Shown one piece after another: positions 1 through 8,644 of a DNA stretch of 40,712 bases. Source of the stretch: JAOADN01 sp049323795 (GTDB lineage: Bacteria > Pseudomonadota > Alphaproteobacteria > Rhodobacterales > Rhodobacteraceae); the NCBI GenBank assembly GCA_049323795.1, contig JBMOOH010000004.1:1-40712 (forward strand), given 5' to 3'. The position numbers and the translations under genes are program-made. Under the pieces are notes generated by a model that was not told the origin of the DNA, made no database searches, and saw nothing but the letters and a program-made list of their open reading frames with translations. Within the stretch, counting starts at the first letter, position 1. Each line of letters starts with the position of its first letter.

Positions 1-1266
1 GGGCACGCCCGAGGCTGCCGTCGCCACGCCCACGAGCGCGGCGAGGATGACCGCGAGCGCCAGCGCCACCGGAAGCGTCGGCCAGGCGCGACGCCCCGGC
101 CCCATATCGCGGAAGAGCGCCGCCGCCTTCACCTGCCCCGTCCGCGCGAGAGGCCAGAGCGCGAAGAGCGCCGCGGTCAGGACGCCATAGACGGCCGCCT
201 CGGCCAGCGGCTTCGGCTGCACGGCGATTTCGACCGGTATCGGCATCCGCGCGGCGATCAGGGGACCGGCCAGAACCGGCGCGAGACCGCCGACGAGCAC
301 GCCGAGGCCGATCCCGGCCGCCGCGAGCGCCGCAATCTGGATGAGGTAGGCCGCGAAGATCGTCGCGTTCCCGGCCCCCATGGCCTTCAGGGCCGCGATC
401 GTCTCGGTCTTCCGGTCGAGGTAGGAACGGACCGCCGAGGAGACGCCGATCCCGCCCACCGCGAGGCCCGCCAGCCCGACGAGCACGAGGAACGACCCCA
501 TGCGGTCCACAAAGGTCTCGGCCCCCGGTGCGCCCCTGCGTGCGTCGCGCCACTGCATCCCCTTGTCGCGGAAAGCCTGCAGGGCATCGGCCTTGAGCCG
601 CTCCAGATCGGTTCCGGGCGATACCGCCAGCCGATACCGCGTCTCGTACATCGACCCCGGAGACAGAAGTCCCGACCCTTCCAGATCGGCGGTCCTGACT
701 ACCGTGCGGGGTCCGAAGGCGAAGCCGCCGCCCACGCTGTCGGGCTCGCGCAGCAGCCGCGCCCGCAGGGTGAACCCGGCATCCCCCAGCCGGAACCGGT
801 CGCCGACGGCGAGGTCCAGCCGGTCGGCGAGAACCCCGTCCATCACCGCCCCGCGGTCGCGGAGCGCCGCGGCCACCGGCATCGGGGGGTCGAGCACCGC
901 CTGGCCCGTCAGGGGCCAGCCGTCATCGACGCCCTTCACCTGCGTCAGCGCGCGCTCGGCCGCCCGACCCTCGCCCTTCACCGCCATCGACCGGAAATCC
1001 ACGATCCCGGACACGCCGACGGCGCGGGCGTCCATCCATGCCCGCTCCTCGGCGGTGGCGAAGCGGTAGCTGAAGCTCAACTCGGCATCGCCGCCGAGCA
1101 GCACCGCCCCTTGCGCCTTCAGCCCGTCTCGGATCGAGTCCCTGACGGTTCCCACCGCCGCGATCGCCGCGACGCCGAGGATCAGGCAGAGAAGGAACAC
1201 GGCGAAGCCGGAAAGCCCGCCGCGCAGTTCGCGCCGCGCGATCCGGATCGCGACCGACAGGTTCAC
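1..1266 (-). CDS. ybbP: ABC transporter permease, FtsX/YbbP type (partial, runs off left edge)
   Basis: This is the membrane subunit of an FtsX-superfamily ABC exporter; 422 codons are open to the first base of the window, so the C-terminus is missing. A GTG start at 1266 overlaps the TGA of the ATPase gene as GTGA, so the two are translationally coupled. The protein opens with a basic stretch and a hydrophobic helix (residues about 15-40), followed by a large soluble MacB-like periplasmic region (about 45-245). A second hydrophobic block with the typical cytoplasmic segment 'RKTETIAALKAMGA' follows, then further helices. E. coli YbbP has about 800 residues, so roughly half is present. In E. 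coli ybbA-ybbP also lies next to tesA, as here. Substrate unknown. Confidence 0.85.
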   Translation of the reverse strand, partial: MNLSVAIRIARRELRGGLSGFAVFLLCLILGVAAIAAVGTVRDSIRDGLKAQGAVLLGGDAELSFSYRFATAEERAWMDARAVGVSGIVDFRSMAVKGEGRAAERALTQVKGVDDGWPLTGQAVLDPPMPVAAALRDRGAVMDGVLADRLDLAVGDRFRLGDAGFTLRARLLREPDSVGGGFAFGPRTVVRTADLEGSGLLSPGSMYETRYRLAVSPGTDLERLKADALQAFRDKGMQWRDARRGAPGAETFVDRMGSFLVLVGLAGLAVGGIGVSSAVRSYLDRKTETIAALKAMGAGNATIFAAYLIQIAALAAAGIGLGVLVGGLAPVLAGPLIAARMPIPVEIAVQPKPLAEAAVYGVLTAALFALWPLARTGQVKAAALFRDMGPGRRAWPTLPVALALAVILAALVGVATAASGVP

Positions 1267-1961
1267 TCCGCCGCCCTCCGCGCCGCGTCCGGCGCGACCA
1301 GCCGCCCGTCCGCCAGCCGCACCACGCGGTCACAGCGCGCCGCAAGCTCGGGTGCGTGCGTCACCAGAACCAGCGTCGATCCGTGCCGGTCGCAGAGCCC
1401 GAAGAGCAGATCCATGATCGTCGTCCCGGTCGCGGCGTCGAGGTTTCCGGTCGGCTCGTCGGCCAGCAGGATGGCGGGGCGCGGGACGGCGGCGCGCGCC
1501 AGCGCCACCCGCTGCTGCTCGCCCCCCGACATCTGCGCCGGGTAATGATTCATCCGCGCCCCCAGCCCCATCGCCCGAAGCTCGGCCTCGGCGCGCGGGA
1601 AGGCGTCGGCCACCCCGGCGAGTTCCAGCGGGATCGCCACGTTCTCGACCGCCGTCATCGTCGGGATCAGGTGGAAGGACTGGAAGACGATGCCCATATT
1701 CCCCCGGCGGAACCGGGCCAGCCGGTCCTCGGACATCGCCGTCAGGTCGAGCCCCAGCGCCGAGACGGTGCCCGAGGTCGCCCGTTCGAGCCCGCCCATG
1801 AGCATGAGGAGCGACGACTTGCCCGAGCCCGACGGACCGACCAGCCCCACGCTCTCGCCCTGTCCGACCGACAGCGTGATGCCTTTCAGCACCTCGACCG
1901 GCCCGGCATTGCCATCGAGTACCAGCCGCGCATCGGTCAGGGACAGGATCGTGTCGGGCAT
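1263..1961 (-). CDS. ybbA: ABC transporter ATP-binding protein, YbbA/LolD type
   Basis: This 232-residue protein is the cytoplasmic ATPase partner of the overlapping permease. It has a Walker A motif (GPSGSGKSSLL, about residues 42-52), the Q-loop segment GIVFQSF, the signature MSGGEQQRVALARA, Walker B (AILLADEPTGNLD) and the H-loop LVTHAPEL. The length and the TGNLD extension after Walker B are typical of MacB/LolD/YbbA ATPases rather than importers. The ATG at 1961 is chosen because homology begins there (MPDTILSLTDARL); the upstream in-frame ATG would run into tesA. The role in membrane or lipid-linked export is inferred from the family and from tesA next door. Confidence 0.9.
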   Translation of the reverse strand: MPDTILSLTDARLVLDGNAGPVEVLKGITLSVGQGESVGLVGPSGSGKSSLLMLMGGLERATSGTVSALGLDLTAMSEDRLARFRRGNMGIVFQSFHLIPTMTAVENVAIPLELAGVADAFPRAEAELRAMGLGARMNHYPAQMSGGEQQRVALARAAVPRPAILLADEPTGNLDAATGTTIMDLLFGLCDRHGSTLVLVTHAPELAARCDRVVRLADGRLVAPDAARRAAE

Positions 1962-2028
1962 CGGGGCGCTCCGGCGCAGCTTCGCTTCCCCGCGATATGG
2001 CGCTTTCCGGACGCTCCGCAACATCACG

Positions 2029-2655
2029 ATGGCGACACTTCTCGCCTTTCCGGCCGTTGCCTCCGCCGAGCCGCTGAAGATCGTGGCCATGGGCGACAGC
2101 CTGACCCAGGGCTACGGCCTGCCCCCCGAACAGGGCTTCGTGCCGCGGCTTCAGGCGTGGCTAACCTCGAAAGGCGCGGACGTGACGGTCGTCAACGCCG
2201 GCGTCTCGGGCGACACCACCGCCGGCGGCCGCGCGCGTGCCGACTGGGCGATGGAGCCGGGAACGTCGGCGCTGATCCTCGAGCTTGGCGCGAACGACAT
2301 GCTGCGCGGACTGGACCCCGCCGAGGCGAAGGCGAACCTGTCGGCGATCCTCGACAGGGCGAAGGAGAAGGGCCTGCCGGTGCTGCTCGCCGGCATTGCC
2401 GCGCCCGGCAACTACGGCACGGACTACAGGGCCGCCTTCGACGCGATGTGGCCCGACCTGTCGGCGGCCTACGGGACGCTCCTTGTGACCGACTTCCTCG
2501 GCCCGGTGAAGGACGCGGTCAACGCCGGAACCCCGATGCAGGATCTCGTGCAGGAGGACGGGCTTCACCCGAACGCCCGGGGCGTGGACCTGATCGTGCA
2601 GGCGATCGGGCCGAAGGTGCTGGAACTGGTCGCCAGGGCAAAGGCCCGCGGCTGA
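2029..2655 (+). CDS. tesA: Arylesterase / acyl-CoA thioesterase I (SGNH hydrolase)
   Basis: This is a periplasmic SGNH/GDSL-family lipolytic enzyme of about 208 residues. All family blocks are visible: GDSLTQGYGLP (nucleophile Ser), the Gly of NAGVSGDTTAGG, the GAND block with its Asn, and DGLHPN carrying the catalytic Asp and His. The length matches E. coli TesA. The ATG at 2029 gives a short hydrophobic leader ending ASA before EPLKIV. That leader lacks basic residues, so an in-frame GTG at 1951, inside the start of the divergent ATPase gene, would give a more convincing signal peptide. Start is uncertain; function is not. The divergent ybbA arrangement is also known from E. coli. Confidence 0.92.
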   Translation: MATLLAFPAVASAEPLKIVAMGDSLTQGYGLPPEQGFVPRLQAWLTSKGADVTVVNAGVSGDTTAGGRARADWAMEPGTSALILELGANDMLRGLDPAEAKANLSAILDRAKEKGLPVLLAGIAAPGNYGTDYRAAFDAMWPDLSAAYGTLLVTDFLGPVKDAVNAGTPMQDLVQEDGLHPNARGVDLIVQAIGPKVLELVARAKARG

Positions 2656-2763
2656 TCGCTGCCCCGTCCCGTGTGGCCTCGTCAACGCGCGGCGCGCAGG
2701 TCCGGTTGTTCGGTCGGGCGGGGTCAGCCGTGCCGGCCGGCGCGACGACTGTCCGTCCGGCGG

Positions 2764-4803
2764 CTAGTATCTCACCCCATACCGCAGCGCATCGTAGATG
2801 CCGGCATGGATGTTCCGGGCCTGCACCGCGTCGCCGATCCGGTAGAGCCAGAAGCGGCCCTCGCCGTTGCGATCCGGGAAGAGCGCACCCTCGCCCGAGG
2901 CGAGCGCCCGGTAGTCCACCGCCCCCCGGTTCCGCGACTGCGGTTTCAGGGCGAAGTAAAGCTCGTCGTTGGCCTTCGTCCCATGCTCGACGATCACCCG
3001 GTCCGCCACCTTCTCGCCCCGCCATCCGGGGGAGTAGTCCGACCCCAGCGTGGCGACGATCCGGTTCCCCTCGCGCCGGAGGCCCGTCACCCGGGTCGCG
3101 ATGGTGATGGCCACCCCCGCCTCCTGGAAGGCCGCCATGTAGGGCGCGTGGTTCAGGCCGCCGACATCCGGCGCGAAGGTCCGTTCGGGGCTCACGATCT
3201 CGACCTCGGCCCCGCCCTTCGCGGCGATCTCGGCCGCCGTGATCCCGGCATGGCCGCCGCCGTCGTCGTAGACGATCCACTTCCCCGAGGGCCGCACGTC
3301 GCCCGCGATCACGGCCCAGCTCGAGACGGCGAGGTCCACGCCCTCCATCTCGGGCGGCTGCGGCAGGCCGCCGGTCGCGATCACGACCACGTCGGGGTTC
3401 AGGTCCAGCACGTCCTGCGGCTCGGCCCAGAGGTTGCAGCGGAGATCGACGCCGAGATGGGCGAGTTCCGACACGCGCCAGTCCACGATCCCGATCATCT
3501 CGCGGCGGCGCGGGTTCTTGGCGAGGAGGAGCATCTGCCCCCCCGGCTGCGCCCCGGCTTCGAGGAGGGTGACGTCGTGCCCCCTCTCCCCCGCGACCCG
3601 CGCCGCCTCGAGGCCGGCGGGGCCGGCGCCGACGACGACCACCTTTTTCCGTTCGGGTGCCTTCGGGATGTCATGCGGCAGCCGCCCCTCTCTCCCGGTG
3701 GCGGCGTTGTGGGCGCAGAGCGCCTCGCCGCCCTCGTAGATGCGGTCGATGCAATAGGTCGCGCCGACGCAGGGGCGGATGCGGTCCTCGCGCCCCGCTG
3801 TCACCTTGGCGACGATGTGGGGGTCCGCGATATGGGCGCGGGTCATGCCGACCATGTCGAGCTTGCCGGACACGATGGCATGGCGGGCGGTGGCGACATC
3901 CGCGATCTTCGCCGCATGGAACACCGGGAACCGTGTCGCCGCGCGCACCTCGCCCGCGAAGTCGAGGTGCGGGGCGCTGTGCATGCCGGCGACCGGGATG
4001 AGCGAGGTCAGGGCCGGGTCGGTGTCGATGTGGCCGCGTATGAGGTTGATGAAGTCGAACTTGCCCGACGACGCGATCCGCTTCGCGATCTCGACGCCCT
4101 CGTCGCGGGTGAGTCCCCCTTCCCGAACCTCGTCGGCGACCATCCGGATACCGACGATGAATTCGGGCCCCACGGCCGCGCGCACCGCGTCGATGACCGC
4201 CCATGTGAAGCGCAGCCGGTTGTCGAGCGACCCTCCCCACTGGTCCTTCCTGCGGTTCGTGGCGGGGGACCAGAAACTGTCCATCAGGTGACCCGACGCC
4301 TCGAACTCGAAGCCGTCGAGTCCCGCCGCCTTCACCCGTTCGGCCGCAGCGGCATAATCCGACACGATCCGCTCGATGTCCCAGTCCTCGGCCTCTTTCG
4401 GAAAGGCGCGATGGGCGGGTTCCCGCACGGGCGACGGCGCGAGGACAGGCAGCCAGTCCTCCTTGTGCCAATTCGTCCGCCGGCCGAGATGGGTGATCTG
4501 GATCATCACCGCGCAGCCGAACTCGTGGCAGTCGTCGGCGAGACGCCTCAGATGCGGGACGACCTCGTCCCGGTAGAGATGGAGATTGCCGAAGGCAGGC
4601 GGGCTGTCCCGCGAGACGATGGCCGAGCCCGCCGTCATCGTCATCGCCACCCCGCCCTTGGCCTTCTCGCGGTGGTAGAGCCGGTAGCGGTCGGTCGGCA
4701 GGCCGTCCGGCGCGTAATAGGGTTCGTGCGCCGTCGACATGATGCGGTTCTTGAGCGTCAGGTGCTTCAGCCTGAACGGCTGGAGCAGGGGGTCGTTCGA
4801 CAT
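2764..4803 (-). CDS. FMN/FAD-dependent oxidoreductase, N-methyl-amino-acid demethylase (DgcA-like) type
   Basis: This two-domain flavoenzyme has 679 residues. Residues about 1-340 form an old-yellow-enzyme TIM barrel (FMN site; QITHLGRRT near 102-110 and GGSLDNRLRF near 190-199). A cysteine segment (C345, C351, C363) follows, then a pyridine-nucleotide-disulphide domain starting with VVVVGAGPAGLEAARV at about 388. The architecture is that of trimethylamine dehydrogenase, 2,4-dienoyl-CoA reductase and the dimethylglycine/N-methylproline demethylases; the N-terminus MSNDPLLQPFRLKHLTLKNR most resembles the demethylase branch as I remember it. Iron-sulphur members use four cysteines; here one position is Ala (CVGATYC). 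The ATG at 4803 has a GAAAGG ribosome site upstream. Convergent with tesA, divergent from the FAD-linked dehydrogenase. Substrate not provable from sequence. Confidence 0.8.
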   Translation of the reverse strand: MSNDPLLQPFRLKHLTLKNRIMSTAHEPYYAPDGLPTDRYRLYHREKAKGGVAMTMTAGSAIVSRDSPPAFGNLHLYRDEVVPHLRRLADDCHEFGCAVMIQITHLGRRTNWHKEDWLPVLAPSPVREPAHRAFPKEAEDWDIERIVSDYAAAAERVKAAGLDGFEFEASGHLMDSFWSPATNRRKDQWGGSLDNRLRFTWAVIDAVRAAVGPEFIVGIRMVADEVREGGLTRDEGVEIAKRIASSGKFDFINLIRGHIDTDPALTSLIPVAGMHSAPHLDFAGEVRAATRFPVFHAAKIADVATARHAIVSGKLDMVGMTRAHIADPHIVAKVTAGREDRIRPCVGATYCIDRIYEGGEALCAHNAATGREGRLPHDIPKAPERKKVVVVGAGPAGLEAARVAGERGHDVTLLEAGAQPGGQMLLLAKNPRRREMIGIVDWRVSELAHLGVDLRCNLWAEPQDVLDLNPDVVVIATGGLPQPPEMEGVDLAVSSWAVIAGDVRPSGKWIVYDDGGGHAGITAAEIAAKGGAEVEIVSPERTFAPDVGGLNHAPYMAAFQEAGVAITIATRVTGLRREGNRIVATLGSDYSPGWRGEKVADRVIVEHGTKANDELYFALKPQSRNRGAVDYRALASGEGALFPDRNGEGRFWLYRIGDAVQARNIHAGIYDALRYGVRY

Positions 4804-4940
4804 GGCGTGGCCTTTCGGTTTCGGCGGCATCGTCGGACGGGCGCGCGCAACGCACTCATCCCGAAGCGTCACGAGTTCCCGGAAAGCGACGTTCCGTCGC
4901 CGCTTGCAAGGGGCTGCCGATTGGCGGATCACTTCCAGCC

Positions 4941-6359
4941 ATGACCGCACCCTCCGAGATCGCCGCCCGACTTGCCGGGATCGTCGGCGCCCCGAACGTC
5001 CTGACCGGCGCCGAGGCCGCGGGCTACGGGCGCGAGTGGACGGGCAAGTACCGCTGGTCGCCGCTGGCCGTGGTCCGGCCCGGATCGGCCGGAGAGGTGT
5101 CGCAGGTGGTCCGCGCCTGCGGCGAAGCCGGCGTGGCGATCGTGCCTTGCGCGGGGCGCACCGGCCTGACCGGCGCGACCGAGGCCGAGGGCCGCGTCAT
5201 GCTGTCGGTCGAGCGGATGAACCGCATCCGCGAGATCCGCCCCGGGTCGCGCATCGCCATCGTCGAGGCGGGGGTCGTCCTGTCGCGGCTGCACGAGGCG
5301 GCGGACGCCCACGGCCTCGTCTTCCCGCTGACCTTCGGGGCGAAGGGATCGACGATGGCGGGCGGGTTCCTGTCGACCAACGCCGGCGGGTCGAACGTGC
5401 TGCGCTACGGCTCGGCCCGGGCACTCTGTCTCGGGATCGAGGTGGTCCTGGCGGACGGGCGCGTCCTGAACCTGATGTCCGAACTGCACAAGGACAACTC
5501 GGGCTACGACCTGAAGGACCTGTTCATCGGTGCGGAAGGCACGCTCGGGATCATCACGGCGGCGGTGTTCAGGCTGGTCGCGAAGCCCGCCGCCTATGCC
5601 TCGGCCATGGTCGCCGTCACCTCGGTCGATGCGGCGCTCGGGCTTCTGCACCGGTTGCAGGCGGCGACCGGCGGCGGGGTCGAGGCGTTCGAATACATGC
5701 CGCGCAGCTACATGGACCGGCTCTTCGAGATGCATCCCGGGATGCGCGCGCCCTTCGCGCAGCCCTACGCGCACAACATCTTCGTCGAGGTCGCCTCTTC
5801 GGTCCCGCGCGACACGACGCCGGACGAGAATGGCGAAATCCCCCTCGTGGCGCTTCTGGAAGCGGCGCTGGCCGACCTGATGGGGAAGGGCGGGGCGCTC
5901 GACGCCGTGGTGGCGCGCACCGAGGCGCAAAGGCGTGAGATGTGGATCCGGCGCGAGGCGGCAGGCGAGATCATGGTGAAGCCGGTGCCGACCGTGGATT
6001 GCGACGTGTCCGTCCCGCTCGACAAGGTCTCGACCTTCCTCGAACGGATCGACGCGCGGCTCAAGGCGCTCGACCCCGGCGCGACGTGGATGGTGGTCAG
6101 CCACCTCGGCGACGGGAACGTCCACTACAGCGGCTATCTCACGCGCGGCGACGCCGGGCTGATGGACGCGGTGCGCGACGCGGTCGATGGCGAGGCGGTG
6201 GCCCTCGGCGGGTCGTTCAGTGCCGAGCACGGGATCGGGCTGACCAAGACGGGGTCGATGGCCGCGATGAAGGACCCGGTCGCGCTCGACGTGATGCGGA
6301 AGCTGAAGGCCGCGCTCGACCCGCAGGGGCTGATGAACCCCGGCAAGGTCATCCCCTGA
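4941..6359 (+). CDS. FAD-linked D-2-hydroxyacid dehydrogenase (GlcD/D-lactate dehydrogenase family)
   Basis: This 472-residue flavoprotein oxidises D-2-hydroxyacids (D-lactate, glycolate or D-2-hydroxyglutarate type), passing electrons to a quinone or cytochrome. The PCMH-type FAD domain spans roughly residues 40-215, with the pyrophosphate loop PCAGRTGLTGAT (69-80) and STNAGGSNVLRYG (about 145-157). The FAD-oxidase C-terminal domain carries the SHLGDGNVHYSG histidines and ends with SAEHGIGLTK and LMNPGKVIP, all family hallmarks. The length is right for a single-subunit D-lactate dehydrogenase/D2HGDH type without iron-sulphur domains. ATG at 4941, 137 bp from the divergent demethylase-like gene. 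Its stop overlaps the start of the MFS gene, so the transporter may move its substrate. The exact substrate cannot be assigned. Confidence 0.88.
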   Translation: MTAPSEIAARLAGIVGAPNVLTGAEAAGYGREWTGKYRWSPLAVVRPGSAGEVSQVVRACGEAGVAIVPCAGRTGLTGATEAEGRVMLSVERMNRIREIRPGSRIAIVEAGVVLSRLHEAADAHGLVFPLTFGAKGSTMAGGFLSTNAGGSNVLRYGSARALCLGIEVVLADGRVLNLMSELHKDNSGYDLKDLFIGAEGTLGIITAAVFRLVAKPAAYASAMVAVTSVDAALGLLHRLQAATGGGVEAFEYMPRSYMDRLFEMHPGMRAPFAQPYAHNIFVEVASSVPRDTTPDENGEIPLVALLEAALADLMGKGGALDAVVARTEAQRREMWIRREAAGEIMVKPVPTVDCDVSVPLDKVSTFLERIDARLKALDPGATWMVVSHLGDGNVHYSGYLTRGDAGLMDAVRDAVDGEAVALGGSFSAEHGIGLTKTGSMAAMKDPVALDVMRKLKAALDPQGLMNPGKVIP

Positions 6360-7567
6360 TGGCCGCCGTGGCGACGATCTGGCGCGACCCCGTCCTGCGG
6401 CCGGTCGCTGCGGCGCTCTTCGCGCTCGGGGCGGGCATCGGGTCCTACGCGCCCTACCAGTCGCTGATCGCGACCGGAGGGCTGGGGATCGGGAACCGGG
6501 CCTATGCGGCGGTTCTCGTGATCGCGTCGCTGGTCGCGGCCGGGGGCGCCGTGTCGATCGGCATCCTGTCGGACAGGCGGGGGAACCGGCGGCGACTTGC
6601 CGCGGCGTCGGCGGTGTCGTGGCTGGCCGGCCCTGTCCTGATGACGTTCTACCCGTCTCAGGCCAGCTTCGTACTGGCGCATGCCCTTTTCATTCCGCTC
6701 GGAGGAACGCTCTTCGGGCAGTTCTTCGTCCTCGCCCGGATCGCGGCGGCGCGCCATCCGGCCACCGAGCGGGCAGGGATACAGGCGAGTATCCGGGCCG
6801 CCTTTGCCGCGCCCTTCATCCTGATCCTCCCGCTCTGGTCCGTCGCGATCAGGGCGGGTGCGCCGCTTCTCGCCGTCTATCCGGTGCTGGGCCTGGCCGG
6901 GGTCGCCGTCCTCTGTCTGGTTCTCCGGCACTGGCCGCCGGACGAGGACGATTCCTCTCGGGACGCGTCCGGGGTGCAGTTCGGCGCCGCCCTGGCCGAG
7001 ATGGCGCATCCGGGCATCCTCCTGCGGCTCATGGCGGTGGGACTGCTGAAGGCGGGACCGGCGCTCTACATGGTGCTGATCGGGCTGGTGCTGACCGGAG
7101 CCGGACGGAGCCAGGGCGACGTGGCGCTGTTCGCGGGGCTGGTCGCGGGCGGCGAGATTCCGGTGATGCTGGCGACGGGATGGCTTCTCGGCCGCATCCG
7201 CCGGACAACCCTGATCGCGCTTGCGGCACTGGTCTACGCGGCGTTTCTTGCGGGATTCACGTTTGCCGCCGGGTCGCCCCTGCTCTGGGTCTTCGTGATC
7301 CCGGCTGCGGCCGGGGCGGGGATCATCCTGTCGGTACCCCTTGGCTACCTTCAGGACCTGATCGCCCATCGCCCCGGTGCGGGCGGATCGCTGATCGCCC
7401 TGCACCAGTTCGCCGGCGATGCGACGGCGGCGGCCGCCTTTGCGGCTGGGACCTCGGCGGGGGGACTTCCCGGTGCGGCACTGGCCGGCGCGGCGATCGT
7501 CGCGGCGGGCGGGATGACGCTCTGGCTGATCGGCCGCGGGAACCAGGCGGTTCCGGGGCGCCCCTGA
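6359..7567 (+). CDS. Major facilitator superfamily transporter
   Basis: This 402-residue membrane protein has about 12 hydrophobic helices and an MFS-like loop between helices 2 and 3 (GILSDRRGNRRRL). The central hydrophilic linker (about residues 195-215, LRHWPPDEDDSSRD) separates two six-helix halves, as is usual for MFS proteins. It is reminiscent of sugar-efflux (SetA-like) members, but the substrate is unknown. The ATG at 6359 overlaps the TGA of the dehydrogenase gene (TGATG), so the two are translationally coupled and probably serve the same substrate. It ends 9 bp from the convergent hemC. Confidence 0.85.
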   Translation: MAAVATIWRDPVLRPVAAALFALGAGIGSYAPYQSLIATGGLGIGNRAYAAVLVIASLVAAGGAVSIGILSDRRGNRRRLAAASAVSWLAGPVLMTFYPSQASFVLAHALFIPLGGTLFGQFFVLARIAAARHPATERAGIQASIRAAFAAPFILILPLWSVAIRAGAPLLAVYPVLGLAGVAVLCLVLRHWPPDEDDSSRDASGVQFGAALAEMAHPGILLRLMAVGLLKAGPALYMVLIGLVLTGAGRSQGDVALFAGLVAGGEIPVMLATGWLLGRIRRTTLIALAALVYAAFLAGFTFAAGSPLLWVFVIPAAAGAGIILSVPLGYLQDLIAHRPGAGGSLIALHQFAGDATAAAAFAAGTSAGGLPGAALAGAAIVAAGGMTLWLIGRGNQAVPGRP

Positions 7568-7576
7568 CGCGCGGCC

Positions 7577-8527
7577 CTACCGCCAGTCGAAGAATCCGGG
7601 CGGCACCCGCGCCAGCAGCTCGCGCGCAAGATCGGCGCCCGCGGCCGCGGCGTCGGCCGAACGGGCGCGCACGGAACCGCTGATCGACTCCGACCCGTCC
7701 GGCCGGAGGATTTCGCCCCGTAGCCACAGGCCGCCGTTCTCGAACACGGCAAGGCCCGCGATCGGCGTCTCGCACGACCCGTCGAGCCCGGCGAGATAGG
7801 CCCTTTCGGCCGCCGTGCGCAGCCCGGTCGGGCCGTGATGGATGGGTTCGAGCAGCGCGGCCGCGCCGGTATCGCTGCGGCGTCTTTCGATGCCGATACA
7901 GCCCTGTGCCACCGCAGGCAGCATCTCTTCGGGCTCGATGGCCGCCTTCGCCACATGGGCCACGCCAAGCCGGTTGAGACCGGCCATCGCGAGGAAGGTC
8001 GCCTGCGCCGCCCCGTCCGAGAGCTTCTTGAGGCGCGTCTGCACGTTGCCGCGGAACTCCACGAGGCGAAGGTCGGGGCGCCGGTGCGCGATCTGCGCGC
8101 GGCGGCGGAGGCTCGAGGTTCCGACGACCGCGCCTTCGGGCAGATCGGCAAGGCGGCTCACCGACGGCGCCACGAATCCGTCGCGCGCATCCTCGCGCGG
8201 GAGGTAGCAGTCGATCAGCAGACCCTCGGGCTGAAGCGTGGGCATGTCCTTCATCGAATGAACCGCGATGTCGATGCCGCCCGACAGGAGCGCCTCCTCG
8301 ATCTCGCGGGTGAAGAGGCCCTTGCCGCCGATCTCCTTCAGCGGACGGTCGGTCACGCGGTCGCCGGTCGTCTTGATGATCGCGATCTCGAAGGCGTCTT
8401 CGGGCAGGTCGTGCGCCGCCATCAGGCGCGTGCGCGTCTCGAACGCCTGCGCAAGCGCGAGAGGCGAGCCCCGTGTGCCGATCCGGAGGGGTGATTTGGC
8501 CGAGGGCATCCGCATGGGACGAGGCAT
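7577..8527 (-). CDS. hemC: Hydroxymethylbilane synthase (porphobilinogen deaminase)
   Basis: This cytoplasmic enzyme of tetrapyrrole synthesis joins four porphobilinogen units into hydroxymethylbilane. Family blocks are clear: LRIGTRGSPLALAQA at the N-terminus, IKTTGDR, GLFTREIEEALL, the Asp-containing segment AVHSMKDMPT, VGTSSLRRRAQ, and the dipyrromethane-cofactor cysteine in GSCETPIAGLA. At 316 residues it matches E. coli HemC (313). Three in-frame ATGs lie close together (8527, 8515, 8509); none has a strong ribosome site. I list the longest; 8509 (MPSAKSP) is equally possible. Divergent from hemE, the enzyme two steps later, with 117 bp between them. Confidence 0.95.
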   Translation of the reverse strand: MPRPMRMPSAKSPLRIGTRGSPLALAQAFETRTRLMAAHDLPEDAFEIAIIKTTGDRVTDRPLKEIGGKGLFTREIEEALLSGGIDIAVHSMKDMPTLQPEGLLIDCYLPREDARDGFVAPSVSRLADLPEGAVVGTSSLRRRAQIAHRRPDLRLVEFRGNVQTRLKKLSDGAAQATFLAMAGLNRLGVAHVAKAAIEPEEMLPAVAQGCIGIERRRSDTGAAALLEPIHHGPTGLRTAAERAYLAGLDGSCETPIAGLAVFENGGLWLRGEILRPDGSESISGSVRARSADAAAAGADLARELLARVPPGFFDWR

Positions 8528-8644
8528 AGCCGCCCACAGGGGTCGGCGCAATCCTGCCGACGCCTCACCGCGGCCCCGGACGGCGGACGGCTTGCGGAAG
8601 TGATCGCGAGGGGCCATGAAGTCCGCCGAAGGGAAGAACCGCGC

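Noticed and set aside
2671..4944. Long plus-strand frame (757 codons) opposite the flavoenzyme gene
   Set aside because: It is the antisense shadow of a clear FMN/FAD oxidoreductase; its translation is Arg/His/Pro-rich with no family motifs, as expected in GC-rich DNA.
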